Below, in pieces: positions 44,765 to 55,000 of a stretch of 64,000 bases of DNA. Where the stretch lies: contig CALUKF010000003.1 in the NCBI GenBank assembly GCA_944321145.1, positions 53,123 to 117,122 on the forward strand, in the 5' to 3' direction. The notes below the pieces were generated by a model. That model was given only the letters and a program-made list of their open reading frames with translations. It was not told the DNA's origin and ran no database searches. Positions within the stretch are counted from its first letter, which is position 1. Every line of letters starts with the position of its first letter. This stretch comes from an uncultured Odoribacter sp. (GTDB taxonomy: Bacteria > Bacteroidota > Bacteroidia > Bacteroidales > Marinifilaceae). Both the position numbers and the translations under genes were made by a program.

Positions 44765-45325
44765 TCAATGCTCCAAAGCAAGCCCCTCCACCTGCTTTCT
44801 GAAAAGGACTACAAAAAGTATTTGCTTAGGAATCTCTTCCTTCATTTTTTCCTTGAGAAAAGCATACGCCTTTTTAAGATGGTCTTTCACCGTATTGATA
44901 GATAGCCCCAAAGCATTGGCAATCTCTTGATTGGATTTCGAGGCGACTACACTCATCTCCAATATGCGCTTACGCTGGGGTGGAAGCTGGTCAACCAACT
45001 TGGAAACAAGGTCTAAATACTCTTCCGGAGATGACTCCTCCGTACTTAAGTCATAGAGATATTCTTGCTCAAACTTCTCTTTCACCTGCTGGTGTTTCAA
45101 ATGGTTCAGACAACTGTTTTTCACGGCATTCCGCAGATATCCATTCACATTATCCCAATCACTCCAATCCCCCTTATTTTCCCACAATTTGACGAAAATA
45201 TCCGAAACAATATCTTCCGCCAGAGGCAAATCGTGAAGATAAAACACCGCAACTTCTACCATTTTCGGGTAGAAATTCTCAAAAAGCATTTGAAAATCCG
45301 AAAGCTGTTTGCGTTGCGTGTCCAT
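44765..45325 (-). CDS. FecI-like ECF RNA polymerase sigma-70 factor
   Basis: A 186-residue sigma factor. Region 2 has YLHDLPLAEDIVSDIFVKLWEN near residue 28 (the core-binding and -10 recognition helix). Region 4 has LPPQRKRILEMS, SNQEIANALGLSINTVKDHL near 145 (helix-turn-helix for the -35). It belongs to the Bacteroides expansion family. No anti-sigma gene is adjacent. Its own promoter is house-keeping (45343-45373). I infer that it could pair with the lone FecR at 22836-23987 and read the 46-nt elements, but only experiment can show this. Confidence 0.9.
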   Translation of the reverse strand: MDTQRKQLSDFQMLFENFYPKMVEVAVFYLHDLPLAEDIVSDIFVKLWENKGDWSDWDNVNGYLRNAVKNSCLNHLKHQQVKEKFEQEYLYDLSTEESSPEEYLDLVSKLVDQLPPQRKRILEMSVVASKSNQEIANALGLSINTVKDHLKKAYAFLKEKMKEEIPKQILFVVLFRKQVEGLALEH

Positions 45326-45342
45326 GAAATAAAATTTTCAAG

Positions 45343-45373
45343 CAAAGGTATGGCTTTTCAGGAAATAAAACAA
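45343..45373 (-). promoter_or_regulatory. Bacteroides-type promoter for the ECF sigma gene
   Basis: On the minus strand TTG (45371-45373), 20 nt, TACCTTTG (45343-45350), then 17 nt to the ATG. It is within the short gap to topB, and shows constitutive rather than ECF-type transcription. Confidence 0.65.
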
Positions 45374-45377
45374 GGCT

Positions 45378-47483
45378 TCACACCTTCTCCATCCTCACTT
45401 TTTTATCCTTGTCCAGATGCAGGATGCCGCTGAAGGTACTGCCGTCTTCTGCACAGAAGCCGGAGAGTTTGCCAGTTTTTCCCTTGGTGAGGAGGGTTTC
45501 GACTTGTTTGGGGGTAAGTTTTTTGCCTTGAATTTCCAAAGGAATAAGGAAGTCGCAACCCTTGCCGTAACGGGTACATCCCCAAGCGGTTTTGCCCTTG
45601 ACTACGTTGCCATTTTCGCATTTCGGGCATTTCAACGGAACGGCAGGCTGTTCTGCGTTTACCGACTTTTCCTTCTGACGAGCAGCAGGTTTGGGGTTAG
45701 CAGGAACTTCCACGGTGATGGTTTTTGCGCTGGCATACTTCACGTGGTGGACAATTTCGTTCACCATACACTTCAATTCTTCCATGAAATCCTCCACGCG
45801 GTAAGTACCGTCTTCAATCATTCGCAACTTTTTTTCCCATTGTCCAGTCAATTCGGCAGATTTCAATAGTCCGTTTTGGATGGTGTCAATCAATTCGATA
45901 CCTGTTGCCGTTGCCAAGATGCGCTTCTTGTCCTTACGGATGTACTGCCGCTTGAAGAGGGTTTCGATAATGTTCGCACGGGTCGAAGGGCGTCCGATGC
46001 CGTTCTCTTTCATGAGGTCACGCAACTCTTCGTCTTCCACCTGCTTGCCGGCAGTCTCCATTGCGCGCAACAAATCTGCTTCTGTATAATATTTCGGAGG
46101 CTGGGTTTGTTTCTCCTGCAACTCCGGAGTATGTGCCCCGTGCTCTCCTTTTTCGTAAGCGGGTAGCACGTTTTCATCATTCTGTTTGTCTGCATTCGCA
46201 CCGAACACCACCCGCCACGCCGGTTCGATAATTTGTTTCCCGGTGGCTTTAAAGTCTTCCTCGCCAATTTTTGCCAGCACGGTGGTATTGGCAATCTCGC
46301 AATCCGGATAGAATACCGCAATGAACCGCCGCGCCACAAGGTCGTACACCCGCTTCTCGTCGGGCGAGAGGTCATAGCGGAATTCCCCGGTCGGAATGAT
46401 GGCATGGTGGTCAGTGATTTTCTTGTCATTGAACACTTTGGGAGATTTTCGGATTTTTCCTCCCGACAGGATGGGAGCAGTCAGGCTCTCGTAAGGTTTC
46501 AGCCCTCGGAGAATTTTGGGCACCTTAGGATACTGGTCGTTGGGCAGGAAATTCGTGTCCACGCGGGGATAAGTGGTCAGTTTCTTCTCATACAATGACT
46601 GAATCAACTGCAACGTATGTTCTGCCGTGAACGCAAACTTGCGGTTGCACTCCACCTGCAACGACGTCAGGTCAAAAAGTTTCGGCGGATGCTCCATCGC
46701 CTTCTTGCGCTCCACACTTGTGATTTCCAGTTCTTCCGGCTCGATTTTCGCCATCAAGGCTTCTGCTTCCTCTTTTTTATCGAAACGTCCCCGCTGGCAA
46801 GAAAATATCCCGCCTCGGTAATTGGTGCGGATTTCCCAGTAAGTTTCGGGTTTGAATTGGTCAATGGCTTTCTGCCGTTCCACCACCAATGCAAGCGTAG
46901 GTGTTTGTACACGCCCTACAGACAGAATATTTTTTCCTGTGCCATATTTCAGCGTATAAGCGCGGGTAGCGTTCATGCCCAGCAGCCAGTCACCGATAGC
47001 ACGCGCCGAACCGGCAGCATAAAGCGTGTCGAATTCCTTAGCATCCATCAGTTTCGCAAAACCTTCGCGGATTGCTTCCTCCGTGAGCGAGGAAATCCAC
47101 AATCGCTTCACCGGCACTTTGCACTTCGCCTTCGTGAGTACCCACCGCTGGATAAGCTCCCCCTCCTGTCCGGCATCCCCGCAATTAATCACCTCGTCGG
47201 CACGTGCCACCAGTTCCTCAATAACCGCAAATTGCTTTTTGATGCCTTCGTCGTTGATGAGCCGGATGCGGAAACGTGAGGGAATCATCGGTAGCACCGC
47301 CAGGTTCCACTTCTGCCACTTGTCTGTGTACTCTCCCGGTTCTTGCAGTGTGCACAGATGCCCGAATGTCCACGTCACGCAATAGCCATTTCCTTCCAAA
47401 TACCCGTCCCGCCGGGTTTTGGCTCCCAAAATATTCGCAATCTCCTTGGCTACACTTGGTTTCTCGGCAATACACATCTTCAT
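45378..47483 (-). CDS. topB: DNA topoisomerase III
   Basis: A 701-residue type IA topoisomerase. The TOPRIM domain begins MKMCIAEKPSVAKEIA with the acidic NCGDAGQEGELI near residue 98. The catalytic tyrosine is in TTYPRVDTNFLP near residue 307. The C-terminal half ends with a zinc-finger-like CPKCENGNVVKGKTAWGC segment. It resolves precatenanes and decatenates DNA. It has its own promoter at 47541-47572. It lies next to the ECF sigma gene by chance as far as I can tell. Confidence 0.95.
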   Translation of the reverse strand: MKMCIAEKPSVAKEIANILGAKTRRDGYLEGNGYCVTWTFGHLCTLQEPGEYTDKWQKWNLAVLPMIPSRFRIRLINDEGIKKQFAVIEELVARADEVINCGDAGQEGELIQRWVLTKAKCKVPVKRLWISSLTEEAIREGFAKLMDAKEFDTLYAAGSARAIGDWLLGMNATRAYTLKYGTGKNILSVGRVQTPTLALVVERQKAIDQFKPETYWEIRTNYRGGIFSCQRGRFDKKEEAEALMAKIEPEELEITSVERKKAMEHPPKLFDLTSLQVECNRKFAFTAEHTLQLIQSLYEKKLTTYPRVDTNFLPNDQYPKVPKILRGLKPYESLTAPILSGGKIRKSPKVFNDKKITDHHAIIPTGEFRYDLSPDEKRVYDLVARRFIAVFYPDCEIANTTVLAKIGEEDFKATGKQIIEPAWRVVFGANADKQNDENVLPAYEKGEHGAHTPELQEKQTQPPKYYTEADLLRAMETAGKQVEDEELRDLMKENGIGRPSTRANIIETLFKRQYIRKDKKRILATATGIELIDTIQNGLLKSAELTGQWEKKLRMIEDGTYRVEDFMEELKCMVNEIVHHVKYASAKTITVEVPANPKPAARQKEKSVNAEQPAVPLKCPKCENGNVVKGKTAWGCTRYGKGCDFLIPLEIQGKKLTPKQVETLLTKGKTGKLSGFCAEDGSTFSGILHLDKDKKVRMEKV

Positions 47484-47540
47484 GACTCTGCACTTTTAAT
47501 CTGTCCTTAACTCAGGAAAGTCCTTCTCTCCCGCAGCCGG

Positions 47541-47572
47541 CAAAGATAACCCGATTGCACCGGAAAAACAAA
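47541..47572 (-). promoter_or_regulatory. Bacteroides-type promoter for topB
   Basis: On the minus strand TTTG (47569-47572), 20 nt, TATCTTTG (47541-47548), a perfect match, with a 57-nt leader to the ATG. Confidence 0.65.
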
Positions 47573-47601
47573 TGCGCCGTGTATAGGCAAATAAAAACAT
47601 T

Positions 47602-47631
47602 AAAAAAGGCTGCCCCGCACAGGAGCAGCCC
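47602..47631 (-). terminator. Terminator of the kor operon
   Basis: GGCTGC (47608-47613) and GCAGCC (47625-47630) form a stem, with an inner CCT/AGG pairing. On the minus strand it is followed by TTTTTT at 47602-47607. Confidence 0.88.
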
Positions 47632-47659
47632 AAACTAAAACAATTTTATCTACTACCTT

Positions 47660-48676
47660 TTATTTCACTTCCCAAGTGTCGCCACTGTTAAGCAAATCCT
47701 CCATGCAATGGATTTTAGACATTTTCTTTACGTCTTCGATTTGCTGGTCTAAAGCCTCATCGTATGTATGTGCTTCCACATCACGAATTACGCCGAGAGC
47801 AACGGGGAATTCCGGAGCTTTCATGTTTACCAGCATCCAATGGATGAACGGATTGGGATTATGAGCATCGTGTACAAGGATATCGTCTTTGGTGATACCG
47901 TCTTTACCGATTTCCACGATTTTCAACTCACCGTTCTTGGCAAGCATCAAACCTTTGTTCTTCTCTTTTCCGAAAATCATGGGTTCGCCCTGCCGCAAAA
48001 TAATTTGACGGTCGTCTTTGAACTCTTTGTCGGTCACTGCAGAGTGGGCACCATCGGCAAAAATCACACAGTTCTGCAATACTTCAACGACTGAAGCACC
48101 TTTGTGCTTTACAGCTGTTTCCAATACTTCTGCCGTCAAACTTACATTGGTATCAATGGAACGTGCAAAGAATTTTCCCTGAGCACCGATGCAAAGTTCA
48201 CCAGGATTAAAGGGATGCTCAATGGTTCCGTAAGGAGAAGTCTTCGTCTTTGTCCCCAATTTGGTCGTCGGAGAATACTGTCCTTTGGTCAAACCGTATA
48301 TCTCGTTATTAAACAGCAAAATCGTAATGTCCACATTCCGGCGAAGCACATGGATGAAGTGATTGCCACCAATTGCCAAAGCATCGCCGTCGCCAGAGAT
48401 TTGCAGGATATTCAAGTTACGGTTGGCATTCTTTGCCCCTGAAGCAATGGCTGCAGCACGTCCGTGGATGGTGTGGAAACCATACGTATTCATATAATAA
48501 GGGAAACGTGAGGAGCAACCGATACCTGAAATCACAGCCCAAGATTCTTTCGGGTAGCCGAGTTCTGCCATGGCTTTTTGCACTGCAGTGATAATACCAT
48601 GGTCACCACAACCAGGACACCATCTTACTTCCTGGTCACTTTTAAAGTCTTTCGGAGTATATTTTATTTCGTCCAT
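47660..48676 (-). CDS. korB: 2-oxoacid:ferredoxin oxidoreductase, beta subunit
   Basis: A 338-residue subunit that binds thiamine diphosphate. Motifs are WCPGCGDHGI near residue 19, GDGDALAIGGNHFIH near 95 and NNEIYGLTKGQYSPT near 125. With KorA it oxidises 2-oxoglutarate (or a similar 2-oxoacid) to an acyl-CoA and reduces ferredoxin in anaerobes. It starts 13 nt after the korA stop, so they are cotranscribed. A strong terminator follows. Confidence 0.93.
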   Translation of the reverse strand: MDEIKYTPKDFKSDQEVRWCPGCGDHGIITAVQKAMAELGYPKESWAVISGIGCSSRFPYYMNTYGFHTIHGRAAAIASGAKNANRNLNILQISGDGDALAIGGNHFIHVLRRNVDITILLFNNEIYGLTKGQYSPTTKLGTKTKTSPYGTIEHPFNPGELCIGAQGKFFARSIDTNVSLTAEVLETAVKHKGASVVEVLQNCVIFADGAHSAVTDKEFKDDRQIILRQGEPMIFGKEKNKGLMLAKNGELKIVEIGKDGITKDDILVHDAHNPNPFIHWMLVNMKAPEFPVALGVIRDVEAHTYDEALDQQIEDVKKMSKIHCMEDLLNSGDTWEVK

Positions 48677-48689
48677 TTCAATATTGTCA

Positions 48690-50534
48690 TTAAGCGTTCA
48701 ACAATGCGTTGATTTTTTCTTTCAATTCCACTACCGTGAAAGGCAATCCTGCCACTTTATTTACCTGCTTGTAATTGAATTCAGGGAATTTGCTCTTCAA
48801 ATATTTAGCAAATTGTCCTAAGTTCAATTCACACACAATGATTGTCTTATAGCGGGACAATACATCACGGGTATTCTTCGGCAGCGGATTGATGTAATTG
48901 AAATGTGCCAGACTGATATCCTTGCCTTCAGCACGCATTTCTTTTACAGCAGAGAACAAGTGTCCGTAAGTTCCACCCCAGCCGACAATCAATACATCGC
49001 CACCTTCTGCGTTTCCGTACACTTCTTGTTCCGGGATGTCGTTGGCAATACGAGCCACTTTTTCTTCGCGCAAGTCTACCATCAATTGGTGGTTTTCAGG
49101 CACGTAGCTGATATTTCCAGTGATATTCATCTTTTCCAAGCCACCAATGCGGTGTTCCAAGCCTTTCGTGCCGGGAAGCGCCCAAGTTCTTGCCAGCGTC
49201 TCCGGGTCACGGGAATATGGATGATAATCGTCACCTTCTTTTGCCACACGCAATTTAATCTCAGGCAATTTATCCATGGAAGGAATCAGCCAAGGCTGTG
49301 CGCCGTTAGCCAAGAAACCGTCCGTCAACAATACAACCGGAGTCATGTGTTCCAAAGCAATTTTTCCTGCAATGTAAGCATAGTCAAAGCAGTTACCGGA
49401 AGTGCTTGCTGCAATGACAGGCATGGGAGATTCGCCGTTACGCCCATAAAGAGCTTGCAACAAGTCAGCCTGTTCTGTTTTGGTAGGCAAACCGGTAGAT
49501 GGACCGCCACGCTGCACATCTACAATCACCAAAGGCAATTCAGCCATGACTGCCAAACCGCAAGCCTCAGACTTCAATGCCAGACCGGGACCGGAAGTCG
49601 TCGTACAAGCAAAATTGCCGGCATAACTTGCGCCGATTGCCGTACAGATACCACCGATTTCATCTTCTGCCTGATAAGTCTTAGCCCCCAAATCGCGACG
49701 CAAAGCCAATTCGTGCAAAATGTCGGTTGCCGGAGTAATCGGATAAGAACCACAGAAAAGAGGCAATCCTGCCTTTTCAGCCACTGCCAGCAACCCCCAA
49801 GCCGTAGCTTTATTACCAGTGATCGTACGGTATTTCCCTTTCTCAATGGTTGCCGGAGAAACTTTGAAATGCACAGCCAAAGCGTGTACGTTAGCTGCAT
49901 AATTATATCCTGCACGCAGCGCCAACTTATTGGCAGAAGCGATATTGGGTTTCTTGCCGAATTTAATGTCAAAGAAAGCTTCCGTATGTTCTACAGATTC
50001 CTCGAACATCCAATAAATCATGCCCAAGGCAAACATGTTTTTGCAACGTACTACGGACTTTTGGTCAAGTCCGGTCTCTTTCAATGCCTCGACTGTCAAT
50101 TCCGTCATTCTTACGGGCACTACATTGTAGCCTTCCAAGGAACCGTCCTCAAGCGGATTGCTCGTATAACCTGCTTTTTCAAAATGCTTGTCTGTGAAAG
50201 CATCCAAGTCGAGAATGATGGTACCTTCTTTTTTTGCCCAACGCAGATTGGCTTTCAAAGCAGCCGGATTCATGGCAACCAACACATCGGCATAGTCACC
50301 GGGAGTTGTCACATGTTCCTCGCCTATATGCACCTGAAAACCGGACACGCCACCCACAGTTCCTTGCGGAGCGCGAATCTCAGCCGGATAGTCGGGGAAA
50401 GTCGCCACGTCATTTCCAAATAAAGCAGCTGTATCTGAGAATTGCTGCCCCGTCAATTGCATGCCATCTCCTGAATCTCCGGAGAAGCGGATGACTACAT
50501 CATGTTTTTCGATAACTTTTGTCTCTTGACTCAT
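48690..50534 (-). CDS. korA: 2-oxoacid:ferredoxin oxidoreductase, fused gamma-alpha subunit
   Basis: A 614-residue subunit in which the gamma domain (residues about 10-190, beginning VIRFSGDSGDGMQLTG) is fused to the alpha domain (SYPITPATDILHEL near 245). This fusion is usual for Bacteroidota KorA. The start at 50534 (MSQETKVIEK) is the conserved one; an in-frame ATG 33 nt upstream adds residues without similarity. The promoter is at 50638-50668, with a leader of about 100 nt. Confidence 0.93.
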   Translation of the reverse strand: MSQETKVIEKHDVVIRFSGDSGDGMQLTGQQFSDTAALFGNDVATFPDYPAEIRAPQGTVGGVSGFQVHIGEEHVTTPGDYADVLVAMNPAALKANLRWAKKEGTIILDLDAFTDKHFEKAGYTSNPLEDGSLEGYNVVPVRMTELTVEALKETGLDQKSVVRCKNMFALGMIYWMFEESVEHTEAFFDIKFGKKPNIASANKLALRAGYNYAANVHALAVHFKVSPATIEKGKYRTITGNKATAWGLLAVAEKAGLPLFCGSYPITPATDILHELALRRDLGAKTYQAEDEIGGICTAIGASYAGNFACTTTSGPGLALKSEACGLAVMAELPLVIVDVQRGGPSTGLPTKTEQADLLQALYGRNGESPMPVIAASTSGNCFDYAYIAGKIALEHMTPVVLLTDGFLANGAQPWLIPSMDKLPEIKLRVAKEGDDYHPYSRDPETLARTWALPGTKGLEHRIGGLEKMNITGNISYVPENHQLMVDLREEKVARIANDIPEQEVYGNAEGGDVLIVGWGGTYGHLFSAVKEMRAEGKDISLAHFNYINPLPKNTRDVLSRYKTIIVCELNLGQFAKYLKSKFPEFNYKQVNKVAGLPFTVVELKEKINALLNA

Positions 50535-50637
50535 GATTGAATTAAGTAAATTAATAATCGCTGACAAACTAAAATTTCACAATGCAATACATTTGCCGCA
50601 AATAAATTCGACAAACATCCTGCCTTGTTTCACGAAG

Positions 50638-50668
50638 TAAAGGTACGGAATCAAACCTACTAAACAAA
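50638..50668 (-). promoter_or_regulatory. Promoter of the kor operon
   Basis: On the minus strand TTTG (50665-50668), 19 nt, TACCTTTA (50638-50645), one mismatch to the consensus -7 box. Confidence 0.5.
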
Positions 50669-50903
50669 CTTCCCAATGATATTTTTTCTTTATTTTTATC
50701 AGGCTGGTAATCAGTATCATACAACCTTCATTCACTCTCGTCAAAGCGTTTTTCCTGTCAAAATCGAGGAAACAAACGTTTGAAAAACGACATTTTTCTC
50801 CAAAACCACGTAAAACTTCATCGATTTATAAGCAAAAAAGAGGTTTTGCTTGCAGATTCAAACTTAACTTATCCTTAACGCCTCGAAGTAAAAGAATATT
50901 TAG

Positions 50904-50911
50904 TAAATTTG
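50904..50911 (+). promoter_or_regulatory. -7 box for corA
   Basis: TAAATTTG matches TAnnTTTG; the ATG follows 41 nt later. The -33 region (TTAACG) is weak. Confidence 0.45.
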
Positions 50912-50952
50912 AAATCGCAAACCATAAGGTCGATTTTCAAAAAGCAAAAGGT

Positions 50953-52014
50953 ATGGCACGTTTTCTAAAGGACAAAAGAAAAGCAAAAGGACAGGCTCCG
51001 GGTTCCCTTATATTCATTGGGCAACAAGCCATAGAGCACATCCGGATTTACCGGACGCAATATAGCTCTGAATACTATAAAGAAGAACAAATCACCCAAC
51101 CTCAACAACTCCGCAAAAATTTGTCCGACAAATACGTTACCTGGATTTCCATTCATGGATTGCACGAGACTGAGGTCATTGCAGAATTGGGGCAACAATT
51201 TGAAATCGACCCGTTGATTCTGGAGGACATTTTAAATACCGATGAACGCCCTAAATTTTCAGAAGATTCCCGTCACCTGTTCATCATTACCAAATCCCTG
51301 CAGTTCAACAGGGAAACTTGCAAGGTAAAAATTGAACAAATCTCCATCATTGTAGGAAGGAATTACCTGATTTCTTTCCAAGAAAGCGAAACGGAACATT
51401 TCCAGGATGTCAAGCAACGCCTGTTGAACAAACAGAGCAAAATCCGCAGCTATTCCAGCGACTATTTATGCTATGCTTTTATCGACACGCTCATTGACAA
51501 TTACATCCTGAACATTGAGCGCTTTGGCAGCGTAATCGAAGAACAGGAAAAGATTTTGCTGATTCCCAACAAACAGACTGTCGAAAACATCTACCATTAC
51601 AAAACTGAATTGGCATATATCCGGAAAAACATCCGTCCCATCAAAGAAGTCATCACCCGCTTTGCCACTTCCGACTCCCCGCTCATCAACGAGCGCACTT
51701 ACAAATTCCTGCGCGACTTGGAAAGCCTCGCCACACAAGCCACCGAAGCCATTGAAATCTACTATACAATGGTTTCCGACCAGCAAAACAGCTACAACAC
51801 CAACCTCAGCAACAATGTCAACGACATCATGAAAGTGCTGACCGTCCTTTCCACCATTTTTATCCCCCTTAGTTTTATTGCCGGCATATACGGCATGAAT
51901 TTCGAGTACATCCCCGAACTGAAATACCGCTATTCGTATTTCATCCTCTGGGGATTGATGCTTGTCATAGCCCTCCTCATGCTGCTTTTCTTCAAACGCA
52001 AAAAGTGGTTCTAA
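50953..52014 (+). CDS. corA: CorA-family magnesium/cobalt transporter
   Basis: A 353-residue inner-membrane channel. The long cytoplasmic N-terminal domain (about 1-290) has helical segments, and two C-terminal membrane helices follow. The selectivity motif YGMNFE is at about residue 314 between the helices, and the C-terminus is KRKKWF. Length and topology are normal. Its stop overlaps the stop of the convergent AsmA gene by 4 nt; no terminator separates them. Confidence 0.93.
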   Translation: MARFLKDKRKAKGQAPGSLIFIGQQAIEHIRIYRTQYSSEYYKEEQITQPQQLRKNLSDKYVTWISIHGLHETEVIAELGQQFEIDPLILEDILNTDERPKFSEDSRHLFIITKSLQFNRETCKVKIEQISIIVGRNYLISFQESETEHFQDVKQRLLNKQSKIRSYSSDYLCYAFIDTLIDNYILNIERFGSVIEEQEKILLIPNKQTVENIYHYKTELAYIRKNIRPIKEVITRFATSDSPLINERTYKFLRDLESLATQATEAIEIYYTMVSDQQNSYNTNLSNNVNDIMKVLTVLSTIFIPLSFIAGIYGMNFEYIPELKYRYSYFILWGLMLVIALLMLLFFKRKKWF

Positions 52015-55000
52015 CGCCGTGCACCGGCAGGAGCAGAGACAATCCCGTCCAGCATCTCCCGGAAACGCGCCTTCAAATTCAATTGCGTACTGTCCACCTT
52101 AGCTTTGCGCGAAGGCATAAAAATATCCTTGTACTTGGCTTTGGTCACTTTGAATTTTATTTTGTCCAAATTATCCAAGTTCCCGGAAATGTCTAACCCG
52201 GCTTTAAAAGGCAAAGGAGATTTCAATATGGAAATATGGTAATTAAAAGTCATATCCACATTGTTTTGTCCGCCCACTGCCGCTTTGTACCGGTCAATTT
52301 CCACCAAAAAGGGATAGATGTCTATTGTCCCGTCCTTGACAGCCAAATCCACCGAAATGCTGTCAATCAGATTGCGTTCTTTATTCTTGAACATCAATTT
52401 TTTCGAGATTTCAGCAAAAGTCTCCCCGTCCATCAGCACCAAATCGCGTCCGTCCAAATAGGCAGCCCCGCGCAACGTCGGCAAATCCACCACCAGGGCA
52501 GTATCCAACTGTCCGTCTGCCGCAATATTGAAATCCACCGTTCCGGAAAACGAACGCAACATCGGGAAAAGCGAGTCGAGCGCAGGCATCAAATAAACCA
52601 GGCTGTCAATACGGATATCACTCATCTGGAGCGAAAAACCGGCGTATGCCTTGAGGCTGTCAATCGCCCGGTATATAGCAGTTGTCCGCATATCCGCAGC
52701 CACCGAACGCAATTTCAAATCTGTCAACTGAATGCACTGGTTGCGCATCACCATTTCGCCATGAATGCTATCCAAACGCATCCTTCCGAAAATAAGACGC
52801 CCGATATCAGTCTGGAATGTGAAATCCACCCTCGGAGGCACCACAAAAAGGGTATTGCCCCCCACCACCGCAGTCGTATCTTCCACAACTGCCATCTCAT
52901 CCATGTCGTCCGTTTCGCCCGAACCGGCTATTGTGTCCCGGAATCCAGCCTGCACTTTTTCCATATAATCCGTTCCCCGCTTCATTGCCCGCAACAATTG
53001 GTTGCAATTCAAACGCCTGGACGATACGCGCAACTCCCCATAAATGGTATCCTTACGGAAGAAAGCACGCATCAAATTGGTAATATTCCCCGTCACCCGC
53101 AAATCGGAACGCCCCAGACGCAATTGCGCGGAATCCAAACTAATCTCATTCATATTAAAACGCAACCGCGTACCCGGCATCGAAATGCGCACCGGGAAAA
53201 AGGGCGTAAAGGCACGCAGGCTTCTGAAATCAACTGTCCCCGAAGGCATCCACCGTTTCTTATTGCGGGGATTCTGTACGGCATCCACACTAAAATTGGC
53301 ATAAGCCAAATTCAAGCGGTTAGCCATTACCCGCGAGCGCAAACTGTCTACCTCAATATCCGCATGAATGCGGGGCACTTTCTGGTTCCGGACTGTCGGC
53401 TTCAGAGAAGCGTCTGCCGTCAATTTCTTCAGTCCCAACAAAAGCGTATCGCGCACAATGAACAACGTCCGTCCCAATTTCAAACGCGATGAAACCGAAG
53501 CCACTGCCGTAGTGTCACGCAATGGAGAGGTCTTCAGAGTCAGGTAAGTCGTGTCCATCAACAAGTGCAACCGGTTTTTCACATGAATGTCCAAACCCGA
53601 ATAGCCAACCACTCCATTCAGCAAATCCGTCCCCTGCAACGTATGTTCGTTTTTCCGGTTGGAAGCAAAAAGCAACGCCGCCGTGCGGATATTGGCAACA
53701 ATGCTGTCGTTCGGGATGAAAATATTGACATCCCGCACCTGCAACTTGCCGCCAATACGTATTTTCCCGTAATTGCCATTCACAACATCACTGACCAAGA
53801 CATTTCCCAACAGAGCCGCCTTCAAGTCTCCTTCGCAAGTAATGCCGTCCGCCAAAGGGAATATGCGGGTAAAATCCTCAAAATTAACATCTGCGTCAAC
53901 TTTCGCTTTCACCACCGGCTCCTCCAAAAGGTTTTCCACATTGCCCTTTACCCGAACGCTTGTTCCTCCTCCCCGCATACGGAAATCCCTCAAATGCAGA
54001 TAGGACATCGAGTCTTTCTGCAAATCGACAAAAGCCCTGAAGTCCAAGTTCAACGTATCTATATGCGACGGCATGCCGGGATAGGCAATGTAGCCGTCCT
54101 TGATGCGGAACTCGGAGATAATTTGCGGCACCTTCTCCTTGCCGTACAAGCCGCTTATTTTTCCCCAACATGCCACTTCCCCACGAACATCCACATCATC
54201 CGTCTGTTTTAATACTGCCTCCGGCACCAAGTCAAGCAGCGTTTTCAAAGAAGGTATATGAATCCCATACTTCACCTGCACATCCAACGCCCGATTGACA
54301 GAATCTCCCCGGAAAGTTCCCTCAGCCCCAAAACGCACCCCATTCACATTAAAAACAGCCTTTTCCAATCTGCATAAAGCGGAATCACGGTTCACCCGAA
54401 GAGCGGTTTCCATGCCAAATGCCAGCTTGTTCACCAACAATTCCCCTTCCTGCCAAAAGAGGATGTTGTCTGTTGCCATTTTCAAATTGAGACGGGCGCG
54501 GCGTTTCCCCAGCCAACCGTCTATTCCTAAATTCAAACCATCAATCCGGGTATACAATTGCGTGCTGCGGTCATCAAAAATCACCTGACCGTCCCGAATC
54601 CTTACATCCCGCAACAAAATGCCCGACGCCAATTCTGTCGAATCGGAGACCAAAGTATCCGCCGGCATTTCCACCGCGGTCGAATCCTCTGCCAGACGCA
54701 CCACATCCCAATTGGCAAGCCCGGTGCTATCCACAAAAGCATATATTTTCGGCTTTTCCAACACAAAATCCTTCACAATCACCCGCTTCCTCATCAGATA
54801 AGCCCTCGGATTAATCGTAATCAAGCAAGACTCCATGTCCAAAAGCGAATCCGTCTTTTCGGCAAGTCCTGTTCCATGTCCCTGTACGGTAGAAATCACC
54901 GACACATCCTCCATCTCAAGCCCCAAATCCGGGAAAGTGGAAAAGAAAGTCAAATCTATTTTACTGAAACGCACTTCCGCATCCAAATGCTCATCCGCCA

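Larger units (their letters stand above)
50535..50952. other. Divergent promoter region of korA and corA
   Basis: 418 nt that contains the kor promoter (50638-50668), the corA -7 box (50904-50911) and AT-rich leader sequence. I see no gene and no convincing RNA structure. Confidence 0.55.

Noticed and set aside
44599..44781. 60-codon minus-strand frame overlapping the end of the sigma gene
   Set aside because: No recognisable anti-sigma or membrane segment; overlap and composition look like chance.
48903..50423. 506-codon plus-strand open frame opposite korA
   Set aside because: Shadow of korA with no motif; korA and korB have full-length matches to their family.
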